Shown: piece after piece, positions 18,501-27,845 of the stretch | Layout: each line of letters begins with the position of its first letter | Position numbering within the stretch: the first letter of the stretch is position 1 | Program-made: the position numbers and the translations under genes | Assembly (NCBI RefSeq): GCF_003611735.1 | Contig: NZ_RAWG01000002.1 | Location: 1 to 64,000, forward strand | From: Corallococcus sicarius | GTDB taxonomy: Bacteria; Myxococcota; Myxococcia; Myxococcales; Myxococcaceae | Length of the DNA stretch: 64,000 nucleotides | Reading direction: 5' to 3' | Notes under the pieces: model-generated | Told to the model about the DNA's origin: nothing | Databases searched by the model: none | What the model saw: the letters and a program-made list of their open reading frames with translations, nothing else

Positions 18501-21500
18501 CGCTTCACCGCCGCGCGCGCCCTCCGGCTCCAGCGACACCACGGCTTCGAACGCGTCCGCCGCGTCGTGGAACGCGCCCGACGCGAGCGACGCATGGCCC
18601 AGCCGCAGCCACGTGCGCACCAACACCGGCACCGGCAGCGAGTCTCCGCCCAGCGCGAGCACGCGACGGTCGTACGGCTGCGCGGCGGCGGGACCTCCGC
18701 CCTGGGCGGCCAGCTCGGCGCGCGCGCAGAGCGCATCCACGTCGCCGCCCGCGCGGCCCAGGTAGTCGTCGAAGGCCTCGGCGGCCTTGAGGGCCTCACC
18801 GGCGTCCAGCAGGCGCTGGGCCCGCTCGCGCAGCAGGGGCAGCGCCTCCGACGGAGACACGGCCTCGGCGCGCTGGCCCAGCAGGTCCGCCAGCCGGCGC
18901 ACGTCTCCGGCCGCGCGCTCGCGCACGTGCAGGAAGGCCTCGGCGTTGGCGGGGTCCAGCTCGAACGCGCGGTCCTCGCAGAGGATGGCGCGCTCGCGAG
19001 CCCCGCCGTCACGGAAGGCGCTCGCGGCGGCGAGGTAGCTGGTCGCGGCATCGGCGGGCGTCTGGCGCTCTGCGCGACGGAGCATCAGCTCGGCCAGGGC
19101 CTGCCGCTCCTCCGTCTCCTCCAGGAACGCGCGGTGGCGCGTGAAGATGGGCTCCCGGAAGGGGTCGGCCTCCAGGAGGATGGCGTCGAACTCGGCGGCG
19201 TCCGCCGGGCGGCGCACCTGGTGCAGCAGCTCCGCCGCCTGCGCGGTGAGGTCCAGGTCGTCCGGCTTCGCGGCGCGCGCGGCGATGAGCGCGGCGGCGG
19301 CGGCCTCCGGCTTGTTCGCGCGGTCGCGGTAGAGGACGGCGGCCCGGTACAGCAGCGCCGCGTGACGGTCGACGTCGGTCTCCGCCTCCGCGCACTCCTC
19401 GTACCAGGCGGCCAGCTCCGCGATGCGGCCGTCGCGCTCCAGCAACTCCGCGAGCAGGCCTTCGGCCTCCGCGAGCGCGCGGTCCTGACGCAGGGCCTGC
19501 CGCAGGAAGCCTTCGGCCTTCGGCGCGTCCGCGAGTTCGCCCAGGTTCAGGCGCGCGAGCCGCAGCAGCACCGCCGCGCCCTGCTTCGTGCCCGTCAACC
19601 GGGGCAACGCGCGCTCCCACCACCGCGCTTCGGCGGACGCGTCGTCGCGGCGCTCGGCCAGGGCCGCGCCCAGGCGGGCCGTGTCCAGTTCCTCCGCGAA
19701 CCCGAACGCGCGCTCCAGCGACTCCTCCGCCGCGTTGAGGTCCAGCTTCACATCGCGCAGCAGCTCCGCGCGGCGGCGCTCACAGGCGGCGGCCTCGGCG
19801 CGACGGTCCTCGGAGGCGAGCAGGTCGCGCGCATTGGCGAGCGAGCGCAGCGCTTCGTCCGCGCGGCCCAACACCTCCGCCAGCCGGGCCTCTTCGTCGT
19901 AGGCCGCGAGCGCCGCGTCCACGTCCCCGGCCTGGAGGCTGAGCGCGGCCACGTGCTGCAATTCGGCCAGCAGCTCCGTCGAGCGGCCCGTCTCCCGGTA
20001 GAGCGCGGCCAGCCGACGGCGCAGCGGCAGGGGCTCCTTCGCCATCTGCGCCGCGTGGGACAGCAGCGACGCCGCGATGCCCGCGTCCGCCAGCGCCTCG
20101 CGCGCCCGCTCCGCCAGCGTCACCAACCGCGTGACGGTGGCCTCGGAGGGTGCCAGCACGCGCGCGTGGGCGACGCGCACCTCGAAGGCACCTCGCGGAT
20201 CATCCTTCTCCAGCAGCGCGGCGAGCCGTTCGACGGCGCGCTCGCTCAGCGGACGCTCCGTGAGCAGGTGCCGGTACGCGGCCACCGCGCGCTTCACGTC
20301 GCCGGCCTGCTCCGCCAGCTCGCCCAGCCGCAGGGACACGGCCTCCGCCGCCTCCGGGGCCGCGCGGAAGTCCGCCGCCGCGACCAGGGCCTCCTGAAGC
20401 GGCAGGGCCTCGCGCACCGCGCCGCGCAGGTAGAGCAACTCCGCCAACGTGGCCAGGTCCTCGCCCCGCGCGGGCACCCGCGCGTGTGCCCGGCGCGCGA
20501 GGGTCAACGCACGGTCCAGTTCCTGGGCCTGCCGCGCGTACGTGACGCCTTCTCGCAGCAGCGACGCGGCCTCGGCGGGCTCCGCGTCCTCCGCCGCCGC
20601 CTCCAGCAGCCCCGCGGCCTCCAGCAGCTCGCCGCGACCGGCCACCAGCGACACCAGCCGGCGGCGCACCGTCCCATCGGCCGGCGTCAGCCGCAGCGCC
20701 TGTCGCAGCGCGGCCTCGGCGGGCGCGCTCTGGCCCAGCCGGTCGAGGTAGAGGCTCGCGAGCTCCGCGTACAGCGTCGCCGCGACGGCGGGCGAGGCGT
20801 GCGGCGCTTCGGCGGCGAGCAGCTCCGCCAACCGTGCCCAGTCCTCCAGGTCGCGCAGCACGCGCTGCAACGCCTGCGTCGCCTCCTCGTGACGGGGCGC
20901 GAGGAGGAGCGCGGCCTCCAGGTCGCTCGCGGCGGCCTCGCGGTCGCCCTGCCCTTCCAGCAACGTGGCGCGCAGTTGCAGCGCTTCCACGCGGCGCGCG
21001 ATGGGGCCCTGACGCGCGGCTTCGGCGAGCGCGGCGGCCTCTTCGGCGGGCTTGCCCTCACGGCGGGCCAGCTCCGCGAGCGCGAAGAAGGCGTCATACC
21101 GCGCGTCGGCGGGCAGCTCCAGCGCGATGGCGGCGCGCAGGGCGTCCCCGGCGGAGGCGCGCTCGTCCTTCTCCAGCAGCACGGTGGCCAGGGCCAGCAG
21201 TCGCTCACGGGCGCGGGCGCCCAGGCTCGCGTCGGCGGCCACGGCGCGGCGCCATGCATCCAGCTCCGCGGGCGCATCCGCCGCCTCGCGCGCCAGCTCC
21301 GCCAGCATCAGCAGCAACGGCGCGGGCTTGCGCGACAGCTTCGCGGCCTGCGCGCCGTCATCCCGCGCGGCCCCGACACGACCGGCGCTCCGGTGCAGCG
21401 CGGCGCGGCGCGCGAGCAGTTCGGCGCGGGCCTCTCCGGACGCGGCGGACACCAGCGTGCCCAGCAGCTCCAGCCGCTCGGCCTCCTCCTCCGCGGTGCC

Positions 21501-24500
21501 CGTGCCCGGCGGGGGCAGCAGCTCCAGCAGCGCCTGCGCCGCCCACGCGTCCTGCGACTCCTCCGCCAGCAGGCTGCGCAGCGAGTCCGCCGCGGCGCTC
21601 GCCCGGCCCAATGACAGACACAGCTCGGCCAGCTCGCGGCGGGCCTGACGGCGGGCGTCTCCGGCGAGGCGCGGCCACAGCTCCACCAGCAGGTCCGCCA
21701 GGGCCTCGCGCGCGCCGGCCTTGCGGTGCAGCGCGGCCAGCTCCAGCCGCGCGTCCAGGTCCTCCGGCGTGCGCGCGCAGAACTCCGCGAGCAGGCGGCG
21801 GGCCGCGTCCGTGCGGTTCGCGCGCACGGCGGCGGTGGCGGCCTTGCGCGTGAGGGCCACGCGCTCCGCCTCGCGCGGTGCATCCGCGTCGGCGGGCGGC
21901 AGGGCCAGCACCGCCTCGAAGTCCTCCAGCGCGGCGCGGGCATCCGGCGTCAGCCGCAGCTCGCCCCGGCGGATGCGCGCGGGGGCGAAGGTCGCATCGC
22001 GCTCCAGGGCCTCCGCGAGGAAGGCCTCCTCGCGGCTCGTGCCCGTGGCCAGCAACGACGCGCGGAAGAGCAGCTTCGCGCCGGTCCGAGCGTCCGGCAC
22101 CAGCGAGGCCCGCCGCGCGTACAGCCGCGCCGCCTCCAGCTTCTCGCCGCGCTCCAGCTCCAGCTCGGCCAGCGCCTCCAGCACCTCGGCGGCCAGCGGG
22201 CCCTCGGGGCTCGCCTCCAGCGCGGAGGCCAGTCGCATCAGCGCGGCGGACTTCTCCCCGCGCTCCAGCAGGGCGCGCGCGCTCTGGAGGAACAGCGGCG
22301 CGGCCTCTTCGGCCCGGTCGGCGCCCGCGAGCGCCTGCGCGCGCGTGGCCCACAGCTCCGCCAGCGCCTGCGTCTCACCGGCCTCCGTGTAGAGGGCCTC
22401 CAGCCGCGTGGCGAGCACGTCGTCCAGCCGGCGCAGCGGGAAGGCCTGCGCATAGGCGGCGATGGCGCCCTCGCGGTCCCCCAGCAGCTCGCACGCCCGG
22501 CCCAGCCTCGCGCGCACGTCCGCCAGCTTCTCCGGCGCCGCGGTGCGCGGCAGCATGGCCAGCAGCGACTCCAGCGCGCGCCGTGCGTGTTCCGGCCGCT
22601 CGCAGCGCAGGCTCAGGTCCGCCAGGTCCAGCAGCACCGCCGCGTCCGGGGCCAGCCGCGCCGCCTTCTCCAGCGCCACCAGCGCGTCGCCCACGCGCCC
22701 CAGCCGCGCCTCCAGCACGCCCGCCAGCTCGCGCAGCGCCGCCGCCGCCAGCCGCTTGTCGCCCTGCGCTTCGGCCACGCGCGCGCGGGCCTCCAGCGCG
22801 GTCGCGAGCCCGGCCAGGTCCGCGCGCTTGCGCTGCAGGGCGCACAGCTCGCCCAGCGCCGGCAGGTCGTCCGGCTCCGCGCGCAGCACCTCCTGCAACG
22901 CATGCACGGCGAGGTCCAGGTCGAAGGCGAGGTCGCGCGCGGCCACCGCGAGGCGGCGGTACTTCTGCGCGCGCTCCTTCGGCTCCGCCGTCAGCCGCGC
23001 CAGCGCCGCGAGGCAGCGGGTGAGCTGCGCGCCATCACGGCGGGCCTCGGCCAGCGCGAGCAGCGACTCCAGCGCGGGGCGGTGGTCGCCATCCGCCTCC
23101 AGCGCCAGGGTGAGCAGCTTGTCGGCCTTGTCCGGCTGCTGGAGCTTGCCCCGGTACAGCTCGCCGGCCTCGGCCCACAGCGCCGCGCGCGCCTTCGGAT
23201 CCTCCTTGAGGGCGGCGGCCTTCTCCAACGCCTCGGCCAGCTCCTGCGAGCGGCCGGTGACGCGGAAGTACGGGATCAGCTCGTCCAGCGCCACCGCGTC
23301 GCGAGGATCCAACGCGAGCGCGGCCTCCAGGTGCTCGCGCGCCCGCGCCGGGTCGCCCAGCCGCGTGCGCGACAGCCGCGCCAGCGCGTGGTGACTCTCA
23401 TGCGCGGCGTGCCGGATGCCTTCGGAACGCGGCGCGGGGCCCGCGAGCTCCAGCGCCTGCTGGTATCCGCTCAGGGCCTCCTGCAACCGCCCCAGCCCTT
23501 CGGCCACGCGCGCGGAGGCGAACAGCGGCTCGGGTTCACCGGGCAGCAGCGACACCGCCTCGCGGTAGCGCAGGAGCGCGTTCTCCGGCTGCTTCAGCCC
23601 CTCTTCCCACACGCGGCCCGCGAGCAGGTCCGCCTGTCCCACGCGGTCCAGCTCATGGCGCGCCATGGACACTTCGCGCAGGCGGTCCAACGCCTTCAGC
23701 GCGCGCAGGTGCTCGCCGCCGCGGTGGCACAGCTCGCCCAGCAGCAGCAGCGCGTCCGGCTGGTCCGGCGACAGGCGCAGCGCGGCCTCGCAGTGCAGCC
23801 GAGCCCCCGCGATGTCGTCCTCCGTCTGCGCGCACAGCCGCGCCAGGTGCACGTGCGCGTCCGCGGCCTCCAACGGGTCGCGCGCCAGGGCCGCGAGCCG
23901 CCGGTACGCCCGCACCGCGCCCGCCCTGTCGCGGGCCTGATCCGACGCGCGCGCCAGCGCCTTGAGCGACGGCAGGTGGTCCGGCTTGAGCCCCAGCAAT
24001 TCGTGCAGCGCCTTCACCGCCACCTGGGGCGCGGTGTCGCGCGAGGAGCGCGCGGCGGCCTCGGCGGCGAAGAACGCGGCGGCCTCTTCCGACGTGCGAC
24101 GGGCCAGCGCGCACAGCGCCAGGTAGCGCTCCGCCGCGCGGGCCCCCTCGCCCCGGCGCTCGCGCACCACGGCCTCGCCCCACAGCGCCGCGGGGCTGCG
24201 GTCGCGACGGCGAAGGAGCGTGGCCGCCACATCCAGGGCCAGGTCGTGCGCCTGCGGATCCGCCACCAGCAGCGCCAGCAGACGTTCGGCCGCGAAGGGG
24301 TGCGCGTCCTGCGCGTCCCCTGCCTGGAGGTAGGCCTGCCGGGCCTCGGCGAGCCGCCCCTGCGCGACGAGCCCCTCCGCGTCCGCGAAGGCCCGCGCGC
24401 CCTCCAGCGCCAGCATCAGCTCCTCGTCCGGCGCGGCGGGCGGCGGCAGCCCTCCAGCGGCGAAGCGCAGCCGCAGGCCGGTGCTGGAGACCTCCGCGGC

Positions 24501-25136
24501 GGACAGGCGCGCGGTGTCCAGCGTGGGCACCTTGTAGCCCCGGCTCAGCGCGGCGCGCTCGCACAGGGCGGGCAGCACGCGGGTGGAGAAGCCGGTGGCC
24601 CCCCGCACCTCGACATCCGGCAGCAGCCCCAGCGCGCCCACCGCCGTGGACAGCAGCCCCGGCAGCTGCACCGACGGCGTGGCGGAGAAGCCATACAGCC
24701 GCACGTCGTAGACGTAGACGGCCAGCCGATCCCCGTCCGCGTCAAAGGCGATCTTGAACGTGAACGGCGTGCGCTCCGGCGCGGGCAGCCGTCCCTGGCC
24801 CTCCAGGTAGCCGGGGCGGAAGTGCAGCCGCAGCTCCTCCACGCCGGCGAGCCGTCCCGCCAGCTCCGCCACCTTGCGCGTGATGAGGTCCGCGTCGACG
24901 GACAGCTCCAGGAAGCCGAAGAGCAGCTTCTTGCGCTGGTAGCGCGTGGCGCCCGCGCTGACGTTGAACGGGAAGCTGACGTCCGGAATCTGGAGCGCGA
25001 AGTCGGAGATGCGCAGGCCGGGCTGCACCTCCAATGCCGGAAAGCCCACGAACGCGCGCCGATCCAACAGGCGAAGCTCGGGGGCGGCGCCCGTCTGGGC
25101 GGCGGCGGACTTGGGGGACTCGCTATCGGTGGCCAT
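15594..25136 (-). CDS. Giant tetratricopeptide-repeat protein, 3180 residues
   Basis: One uninterrupted 9.5-kb gene. The first ~200 residues are non-repetitive and look beta-rich (ISDFALQIPDVSFPFNVSAG, FTFKIAFDADGDRLAVYVYDVRLYGF). Residues ~240-2950 are a nearly continuous array of degenerate TPR-type helical hairpins, rich in Ala, Leu, Glu and Arg. The last ~200 residues form a separate non-TPR domain (HVALSPVLTSLGAEGVRLSVDPRGG...). No signal peptide or membrane segment, so a cytoplasmic scaffold is likely. The start has no evident Shine-Dalgarno but gives a natural N-terminus. It is divergent from a Ser/Thr kinase-cyclase fusion 157 bases away. Specific function unknown. Confidence 0.9.
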   Translation of the reverse strand: MATDSESPKSAAAQTGAAPELRLLDRRAFVGFPALEVQPGLRISDFALQIPDVSFPFNVSAGATRYQRKKLLFGFLELSVDADLITRKVAELAGRLAGVEELRLHFRPGYLEGQGRLPAPERTPFTFKIAFDADGDRLAVYVYDVRLYGFSATPSVQLPGLLSTAVGALGLLPDVEVRGATGFSTRVLPALCERAALSRGYKVPTLDTARLSAAEVSSTGLRLRFAAGGLPPPAAPDEELMLALEGARAFADAEGLVAQGRLAEARQAYLQAGDAQDAHPFAAERLLALLVADPQAHDLALDVAATLLRRRDRSPAALWGEAVVRERRGEGARAAERYLALCALARRTSEEAAAFFAAEAAARSSRDTAPQVAVKALHELLGLKPDHLPSLKALARASDQARDRAGAVRAYRRLAALARDPLEAADAHVHLARLCAQTEDDIAGARLHCEAALRLSPDQPDALLLLGELCHRGGEHLRALKALDRLREVSMARHELDRVGQADLLAGRVWEEGLKQPENALLRYREAVSLLPGEPEPLFASARVAEGLGRLQEALSGYQQALELAGPAPRSEGIRHAAHESHHALARLSRTRLGDPARAREHLEAALALDPRDAVALDELIPYFRVTGRSQELAEALEKAAALKEDPKARAALWAEAGELYRGKLQQPDKADKLLTLALEADGDHRPALESLLALAEARRDGAQLTRCLAALARLTAEPKERAQKYRRLAVAARDLAFDLDLAVHALQEVLRAEPDDLPALGELCALQRKRADLAGLATALEARARVAEAQGDKRLAAAALRELAGVLEARLGRVGDALVALEKAARLAPDAAVLLDLADLSLRCERPEHARRALESLLAMLPRTAAPEKLADVRARLGRACELLGDREGAIAAYAQAFPLRRLDDVLATRLEALYTEAGETQALAELWATRAQALAGADRAEEAAPLFLQSARALLERGEKSAALMRLASALEASPEGPLAAEVLEALAELELERGEKLEAARLYARRASLVPDARTGAKLLFRASLLATGTSREEAFLAEALERDATFAPARIRRGELRLTPDARAALEDFEAVLALPPADADAPREAERVALTRKAATAAVRANRTDAARRLLAEFCARTPEDLDARLELAALHRKAGAREALADLLVELWPRLAGDARRQARRELAELCLSLGRASAAADSLRSLLAEESQDAWAAQALLELLPPPGTGTAEEEAERLELLGTLVSAASGEARAELLARRAALHRSAGRVGAARDDGAQAAKLSRKPAPLLLMLAELAREAADAPAELDAWRRAVAADASLGARARERLLALATVLLEKDERASAGDALRAAIALELPADARYDAFFALAELARREGKPAEEAAALAEAARQGPIARRVEALQLRATLLEGQGDREAAASDLEAALLLAPRHEEATQALQRVLRDLEDWARLAELLAAEAPHASPAVAATLYAELASLYLDRLGQSAPAEAALRQALRLTPADGTVRRRLVSLVAGRGELLEAAGLLEAAAEDAEPAEAASLLREGVTYARQAQELDRALTLARRAHARVPARGEDLATLAELLYLRGAVREALPLQEALVAAADFRAAPEAAEAVSLRLGELAEQAGDVKRAVAAYRHLLTERPLSERAVERLAALLEKDDPRGAFEVRVAHARVLAPSEATVTRLVTLAERAREALADAGIAASLLSHAAQMAKEPLPLRRRLAALYRETGRSTELLAELQHVAALSLQAGDVDAALAAYDEEARLAEVLGRADEALRSLANARDLLASEDRRAEAAACERRRAELLRDVKLDLNAAEESLERAFGFAEELDTARLGAALAERRDDASAEARWWERALPRLTGTKQGAAVLLRLARLNLGELADAPKAEGFLRQALRQDRALAEAEGLLAELLERDGRIAELAAWYEECAEAETDVDRHAALLYRAAVLYRDRANKPEAAAAALIAARAAKPDDLDLTAQAAELLHQVRRPADAAEFDAILLEADPFREPIFTRHRAFLEETEERQALAELMLRRAERQTPADAATSYLAAASAFRDGGARERAILCEDRAFELDPANAEAFLHVRERAAGDVRRLADLLGQRAEAVSPSEALPLLRERAQRLLDAGEALKAAEAFDDYLGRAGGDVDALCARAELAAQGGGPAAAQPYDRRVLALGGDSLPVPVLVRTWLRLGHASLASGAFHDAADAFEAVVSLEPEGARGGEALSLLAEVHSRTGNGPGLYRASLQLARRAQDSATEEVLLRRAADLFDDPREAIDALVPLARLRPADAHVIDRAVEGLRALGRHGDLLGIYEVGAEAAGGARAAELLLAAASVANDSLSDADTAWALTQRAAEADPENPAALRALVEGLRARKASEALLAALERLVPRTEDADEAAVLRLELAGLARDAGREDAARDALEAVVARGPSGAGYADALEALEPLLGEAHARRAEVRVARAELVSGEPRVSLLVAAARAFEKAGLLEEALKAAKAAVATEPDLRAALLVAHLHRASGDAPRAARALLQAARLAAPEERPPLLLEAAGLWEKAGDMGESLEVIERIATDAPDMLSPMELAGRFARLGAFARALDVGFAPAMAAGEYSDALAMAAQAGDVPRTRVALWALVAMPDADPAHAGALADGLREDAEWEGLLELAALSYERDAAFAVALRDEVLRARPAPVVARLRALDELGADPGLAARLMLLLPELGLEPEALAEAVLARVRALPGPARLESLAFAADGWPARREELLRERYALELESGQRESAERTLALLAQDTVDAKARALLHLERGELLQGPLEQPSEAREAFQEALTDDPDNLAAVRSLLALVDEAREAPVFLALADTLAKLAGPDAWTPYREQLAVAYEAQERYAEAATQLEQLPDTDERLARRVRFAEARGLVGEALRLRERLTHEPAELEVILRGYLDAQLVGPAVRLTERLAEGNHLTPELTRWVTERLSPSPDGAALAVRFWPALLREKWPDVDGWTLYAEALRALGRAESAERTDGIGAALVSSDAPAPRAPVSALVRPAQDFQHPEPDGLVPVTGENLSRLHVALSPVLTSLGAEGVRLSVDPRGGVEAYLTSPDALVLGAGALGCFGAVELGWLCALALALGDAGVQLTRPGTVLPWEAAAVAAWRAMPASLAAGRVLAQLDAGSRGGDPTGVEVGAVLSRSEAFRQLALASLGV

Positions 25137-25293
25137 CTTCGGAGGGGGGAGAGGCTACCATGACCCCTAAGCCCCCGAAATTTTGGACAAACCCCCGCTC
25201 GCACGGCAGGCGGCGGGGCTCTGGGCACCCAGGCGAACTTCCGATGGAGGATCGCCATGCGCTCCAGGCGGAAGCCGTGCAATATGCCGCGCC

Positions 25294-27816
25294 GTGCTGG
25301 TCCCCGACGCCCTGGTCCTCGATGGTCGTTTCCGGGTCCTCGGACCCCTGGGCTCCGGGGGCATGGGTGAGGTGTACCTGGGCGAGCAGGTGTCCCTGGG
25401 TCGCAAGGTCGCCATCAAGGTCCTCCACCACGACCTGCACGCCCAGCCCGGCATGGCCGAGCGCTTCAAGCGCGAAGCCCGCCTGCTGTCCGCCGTGGAG
25501 CACCCGTCGGTGGTGCGCATCGTGGACTTCGGCGAGTCCGGCGACGCCGCGTGCCTGGTGATGGAGTTCGTGGAGGGGCAGAGCCTCTACGACGCGCTCG
25601 TGCAGGGGCCCCTGGCCGCGCCCCGGGCGCTGGCCCTGCTGCACCAGCTGGCGGAAGGGCTGGCGGCCATCCATGAGAAGGGGATCATCCACCGCGACCT
25701 GAAGCCGGAGAACGTCTTCATCTCCCCCAGCGTGCGCGGCGAGCAGGCGCGCCTCTTGGACTTCGGCATCGCGAGGCTGGTGGAGCCGGACGCCAACAGC
25801 GCGCTCAGCCAGATTGGCGTGGTGCTGGGCACGCCGGAGTACCTCTCCCCGGAGCAGGCCCTGGGCGCGAAGGTGGACACGCGCAGCGACCTGTACTCCT
25901 TCGGGGTGCTGGCCTACCGCGTGCTGTCCGGGCGGCTGCCTTTTGATGGGCCCTCGCCGCGACACTTCCTCTCCCAGCACGCCTCGTCCGCGCCGCTGCC
26001 CCTGGAGCGCGCGGCGCCGCAGCTGTCGCGCTACGTGGGGCTGCTCTCGCTGGTGATGCGGCTGCTCGACAAGGACCCGGCGAAGCGGCTCCAGACAGCG
26101 AACGAGCTGGCGGACGCGCTGGGCATGGCCCACGCGGCGCTGGTGGCGTTCACCCCGAGCCAGGGCACGCCCATCGTCCACGCGGGCATGACGCCGTCTG
26201 GCGGGATGGCGGCCTACGGGCCTCCGGGGGTGCTGCGCGGCGAGCCCTCCGGCACGGCGGCCTTCGGCGTGACGCCGCCGCAGCCCGGTCCCGGTTCGGG
26301 CACGGCGGCCTTCGGCGTGACGGAGCCCGTGGCAGCGCCCTCGGGGACGGTGCCGCCGGTGCAGTCGCGCACGGGCACGGCGGTGTTCGGGACGGCGGCC
26401 CGGGTGACGGGCAGCATGGGGGCGGTGACGGGCGGCGCGGCGGTGGCGAAGCCGCAGAACGTGACGGTGATGCTCACCGACATCCAGGGCTTCACCGAGC
26501 GGATGAGCCGGCAGACGCACGAGGAGAACGCGCGGATGCTGGACACGCACGACCGGCTGCTGCTGCCGCTCCTGCGCGAGCACGACGGCAAGCTGGTGCA
26601 GAAGCGCGGCGACGCGCTGCTCGCGGTGTTCCGGGCGCCCTCCTCCTCCCTGCGCTGCGGCATGGCGATGCAGCTGGCGCTGTGGCGGCACAACCAGACG
26701 CTGCCGCCCGAGCAGCAGCTCCACGTGCGCGTGTGCCTGCACGCGGGCGAGGTGCTGGTGACGAGCGACTCGGTGCTCGGCGAGCCGATGGAGGTCGTGA
26801 AGGCGGTGGAGCACGTGGCCGCCGCGGACGAGGTGACCTTCACCGAAGCGGTGAACATGGTCCGCAACCGCGCCGAGGCCGCCGCCGAGCCGTGCGGCAC
26901 CATCCCCCTGCCCGGCCGCGAGGAGCAGGTGCAGCTCTACCGCGTCGTCCGCGCGGCGGAGGGCCCGCCCTTCGCCGAGGCGCTGGGGGCCCGGGACTCC
27001 GCGTCGAAGCGCTCGCCGCTGGAGGCGCTGGGCGCCCTGGGCCCGAAGGTCCGCGCGGGGCTGGGAGTGCTGCGGAGCCGCCTGGGCCCGAAGGTGGTCA
27101 CGGGCGTGGAGGTGCTGCGCCAGCGGCCTCGCGTGCTGGGCGGAGCCGTGGCGGCGCTGGTGCTGCTGACGGCGGGAATCGCCTGGTGGGTGCATGCGAG
27201 TGATCCGCTGGTGCAGGCGCGCGGGTTGTTGGAGGACGGCCAGCCGGCCGAAGCGCTCCAGTTGTTGAACGGACCGCCCGTGCAGAAGGGCGCTCCCGCG
27301 ACGCGGCTGCGCGCGGCGGTGAAGCACGCGCAGGGGTCGCACGACGAGGAGCACAACCTGCTCCTGGGTCTGGACAAGGAAGACCGGGCGGACGTGGAGC
27401 CGCGGCTCCTGGACGGGCTGGCGGAGGACTTCGGCGACGGCGAGCAGGACCGCTCCATCCGCCGGGCGCTGGAGGCGCTGCCTCGCGACACGGTGCGCTC
27501 GCACTTCCAGTCCCTGACGCGCGGGGAGCCGTCGCCCAAGCAGTGGGGCGCGCTGCGCTACCTGGAGTCGGTGCAGGACACGGAGGGCCTGGAGTTGGTG
27601 AAGCTCTACACGGCGTCGTTGGACTCGCCCGACTGCGGCGTGCGCACGAAGGCAGCCTCGCGGCTGTCGGCGCTGGGCAATCCGTCCGCCCTGCCCGCCC
27701 TCACGCGCGTGGCGGAGGCCGCCCGCGAGAAGCCTCCCGCCGGAACGCGGCCGTGCAATCCGCAGCCGTTCACCCGGGCCATCGAAGAGCTGAAGAAGAA
27801 GACGCAGGCGCCGTAG
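25294..27816 (+). CDS. Ser/Thr kinase fused to a degenerate class III nucleotidyl cyclase domain and a membrane segment
   Basis: An 840-residue fusion. Kinase domain ~residues 10-270: GSGGMGEVYLG, VAIKVLH, HRDLKPENVFI, LLDFGIARL, GTPEYLSPEQ, all intact. A linker (~275-385) carries GTAAFGV-type repeats. A cyclase-like domain (~390-570) retains metal aspartates D396 (TDIQGFT) and D440 (RGDALL), but the purine-selecting position is Gln436 and the transition-state Asn and Arg positions are E500 and A504, so cyclase activity is doubtful. One membrane helix (~612-632) and a C-terminal helical region follow. No ATG fits; GTG at 25294 is preferred, a TTG at 25183 is possible. Partner candidate: the divergent giant TPR protein. 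Confidence 0.85.
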   Translation: MLVPDALVLDGRFRVLGPLGSGGMGEVYLGEQVSLGRKVAIKVLHHDLHAQPGMAERFKREARLLSAVEHPSVVRIVDFGESGDAACLVMEFVEGQSLYDALVQGPLAAPRALALLHQLAEGLAAIHEKGIIHRDLKPENVFISPSVRGEQARLLDFGIARLVEPDANSALSQIGVVLGTPEYLSPEQALGAKVDTRSDLYSFGVLAYRVLSGRLPFDGPSPRHFLSQHASSAPLPLERAAPQLSRYVGLLSLVMRLLDKDPAKRLQTANELADALGMAHAALVAFTPSQGTPIVHAGMTPSGGMAAYGPPGVLRGEPSGTAAFGVTPPQPGPGSGTAAFGVTEPVAAPSGTVPPVQSRTGTAVFGTAARVTGSMGAVTGGAAVAKPQNVTVMLTDIQGFTERMSRQTHEENARMLDTHDRLLLPLLREHDGKLVQKRGDALLAVFRAPSSSLRCGMAMQLALWRHNQTLPPEQQLHVRVCLHAGEVLVTSDSVLGEPMEVVKAVEHVAAADEVTFTEAVNMVRNRAEAAAEPCGTIPLPGREEQVQLYRVVRAAEGPPFAEALGARDSASKRSPLEALGALGPKVRAGLGVLRSRLGPKVVTGVEVLRQRPRVLGGAVAALVLLTAGIAWWVHASDPLVQARGLLEDGQPAEALQLLNGPPVQKGAPATRLRAAVKHAQGSHDEEHNLLLGLDKEDRADVEPRLLDGLAEDFGDGEQDRSIRRALEALPRDTVRSHFQSLTRGEPSPKQWGALRYLESVQDTEGLELVKLYTASLDSPDCGVRTKAASRLSALGNPSALPALTRVAEAAREKPPAGTRPCNPQPFTRAIEELKKKTQAP

Positions 27817-27845
27817 TTCCGGCGTCAGTGACCTCCGAGACCACC

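Noticed and set aside
17262-25163. Long plus-strand open frames opposite the giant TPR gene
   Set aside because: Composition is Arg/Gln/Ala/Gly-biased with no repeats or motifs; explained by GC bias at third positions.
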